Assembly (NCBI RefSeq): GCF_006438825.1
Contig: NZ_RCZP01000038.1
Span: forward strand, 1-50,912
Direction of reading: 5' to 3'
From: Muricoccus nepalensis
GTDB lineage: Bacteria; Pseudomonadota; Alphaproteobacteria; Acetobacterales; Acetobacteraceae
DNA length: 50,912 bases
The translations under genes and the position numbers were made by a program. Below, piece by piece: positions 49,816-50,912 of the stretch. A model generated the notes under the pieces. That model ran no database searches. It was not told where the DNA came from and was given only the letters and a program-made list of their open reading frames with translations. Within the stretch, counting starts at the first letter, position 1, and the number at the start of each line of letters is the position of its first letter.

Positions 49816-50912
49816 GTGATCAACCGGCCGCCGCGCAGCTCTCTCGCCACCGCCCTCGGCCTCGCGCTCGGCACCGCCCTGGCCCTCGCCCCCCCGGCCG
49901 GCCGGGCCCAGCCCGCCATGCCCCCCGCCGGCGAGGCCCCCGACCCGGCCCCGCCCGCCCCCCTCCCCAGCTTCACCCCCGCCGCCGCTCCCTCCGATCC
50001 CGGCGCCTCAACGGCCTGCCCCCCGCCCGCGTCCCTCTCCGGAGCGGAAGCACCCCCCGACGCCCTCGCCGCGGCCCTCTGCGCCGACCCCGCCGCCCGC
50101 CTCGCGGACCGCCGCCGCGCCCAGGCCTACCGCGTCCTCCACGACCAGCTCCCCCCCGCCCAGAAGCCCGGCCTCGAGGCCGACGCGCGCTCCTTCGCGG
50201 CCTTCCTCGCGGCCACCTGCGCCCGCGAGGGCCCGGACGCCGCCTGCCTCGCCCGCGCCCACGCGGCCAAGCGCGAGGACCTGCGCCGCTGGCTCCTGCC
50301 CGAGGCCCGCGAGGAGGCGGACCGCGACCCCGCCGAGGCCGAGGCCCTCGACCGCCGCCTCGCCGCCCGCGGCATCCCCGCCGAGCCCCCGGCCCGCCGC
50401 CGCGAGGCCATCGCCGCCCTCCAGCGCGCCGCCGGCCTCCCCCCCAGCGGCTTCCTCGACGCCCGCACCGCCGCCGCCGCCGAGCCCCCGCGCCCCGCGC
50501 CCGCCCCGGCCCCCGGCCTGCCCGCCGGCGCCTTCTGGTCCCCGGCCCTCCCCGCCCTGCTGCAGGAGAGCTACGCCCTCACGACCTGCGCCGAGCCCAC
50601 CCTCACCTGGCTCGGCCGCGGCCTCCTCCTCGGCGGCCGGCCCCTGCCCGGCGAGTCCGGCTACGAGATCTACGGCCACGAGGGCCCGCAGGGGGACCAG
50701 GTCTTCCTCGTCCCCCGCGGCGGCACCCCGCGCGTCGTCGAGGTCCGGCGCGACGGCACCCTCCGCCTCTCCGGCACCATCCCCCCGGCGCTGGCCGAGC
50801 GCGGCGTCACCCCCGAGACCGCGCTCCAACGCTGCGAGGCCGCGCCCGCCCCGGTCCCCCCGCCCGCCCGCACCCGCCCCGGCGGCGAGAGCCGCGCCCC
50901 CGCCCCGCGCGC
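49816..50912 (+). CDS. Secreted protein with LprI-like and peptidoglycan-binding-like regions (3' end missing)
   Basis: A plus-strand frame runs from a GTG at 49816 to the window end without a stop (365 codons). It opens with a signal peptide (RSSLATALGLALGTALALAPP, cleavage near GRAQ). A Pro-rich linker is followed by a cysteine-bearing helical part (CADPAARLADRRRAQAYRVL, then CAREGPDAACLARAHAAKREDL) resembling DUF1311/LprI lysozyme-inhibitor domains. Next comes EAIAALQRAAGLPPSGFLDARTAA, which fits a peptidoglycan-binding repeat. The later part (AFWSPALPALLQESYALTTCAEPTLTWLG) is not recognised. There is no clear ribosome binding site, so the exact start is uncertain. It is truncated by the window. 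Confidence 0.7.
   Translation, partial: MINRPPRSSLATALGLALGTALALAPPAGRAQPAMPPAGEAPDPAPPAPLPSFTPAAAPSDPGASTACPPPASLSGAEAPPDALAAALCADPAARLADRRRAQAYRVLHDQLPPAQKPGLEADARSFAAFLAATCAREGPDAACLARAHAAKREDLRRWLLPEAREEADRDPAEAEALDRRLAARGIPAEPPARRREAIAALQRAAGLPPSGFLDARTAAAAEPPRPAPAPAPGLPAGAFWSPALPALLQESYALTTCAEPTLTWLGRGLLLGGRPLPGESGYEIYGHEGPQGDQVFLVPRGGTPRVVEVRRDGTLRLSGTIPPALAERGVTPETALQRCEAAPAPVPPPARTRPGGESRAPAPR

Overview
This is one contiguous piece of a very GC-rich bacterial chromosome. Codons end overwhelmingly in C or G, and reading frames stay open on both strands. The gene set suggests an alphaproteobacterium, most likely of the Acetobacteraceae (Roseomonas-like): solitary Bug-type solute receptors, an HWE histidine kinase, DUF1289, DUF2939 and DUF4126 proteins, a form II CoxL-type molybdoenzyme and paired TerC proteins. 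That placement is inferred from gene content; no rRNA or tRNA gene was seen. I found no insertion sequence, integrase, prophage module or CRISPR array.

Layout. 1-6.6 kb: the tail of a probable RND adaptor and a complete RND pump, an orphan CoxL-type large subunit, and a DUF2939 membrane protein. 6.8-11.7 kb (minus strand): an Mce/Mla-type lipid transport operon (amine oxidase, permease with STAS domain, ATPase, MCE protein, lipoprotein) whose Mce genes are joined by TGATG overlaps. 11.7-15.7 kb: two paralogous Bug receptors flanking an SDR and a possible small gene, then DUF1289. 15.7-18.9 kb: a SpoU rRNA methyltransferase, an HWE kinase and a tail-anchored unknown. 19.0-26.1 kb: a class IV aminotransferase, a redoxin-prolyl-hydroxylase fusion, a PfkB kinase divergent from a pseudouridine synthase, an L-cysteate lyase/D-cysteine desulfhydrase, a GST and a PhzF protein. 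26.1-36.3 kb: PBP1C and an alpha-2-macroglobulin. These two are a periplasmic defence and repair pair elsewhere, but here a methyltransferase, a zeta-toxin-like kinase with a possible antitoxin, and a fatty acid desaturase lie between them. 36.5-45.3 kb: diheme cytochrome c, DUF4126, an MFS exporter, a divergent SDR/TetR pair with visible operators, Map, beta-carbonic anhydrase, DUF1003, RadC and an HtrA-like protease. 45.3-50.9 kb: a lipoprotein, two TerC paralogues, PurB, a Pro/Tyr-rich secreted protein and a truncated LprI-like protein.

The window is mostly housekeeping and envelope genes, not an obvious genomic island. The points most worth a second look are the zeta-like kinase pair inside the A2M/PBP1C neighbourhood, the Cys-less redoxin fused to a 2-oxoglutarate oxygenase, two matched 16-bp operators of the form TGTA-N8-TACA between the SDR and tetR genes, and a short GC-rich repeat family (core CCCGGCGGGGC) found both between genes and inside protein termini and loops.
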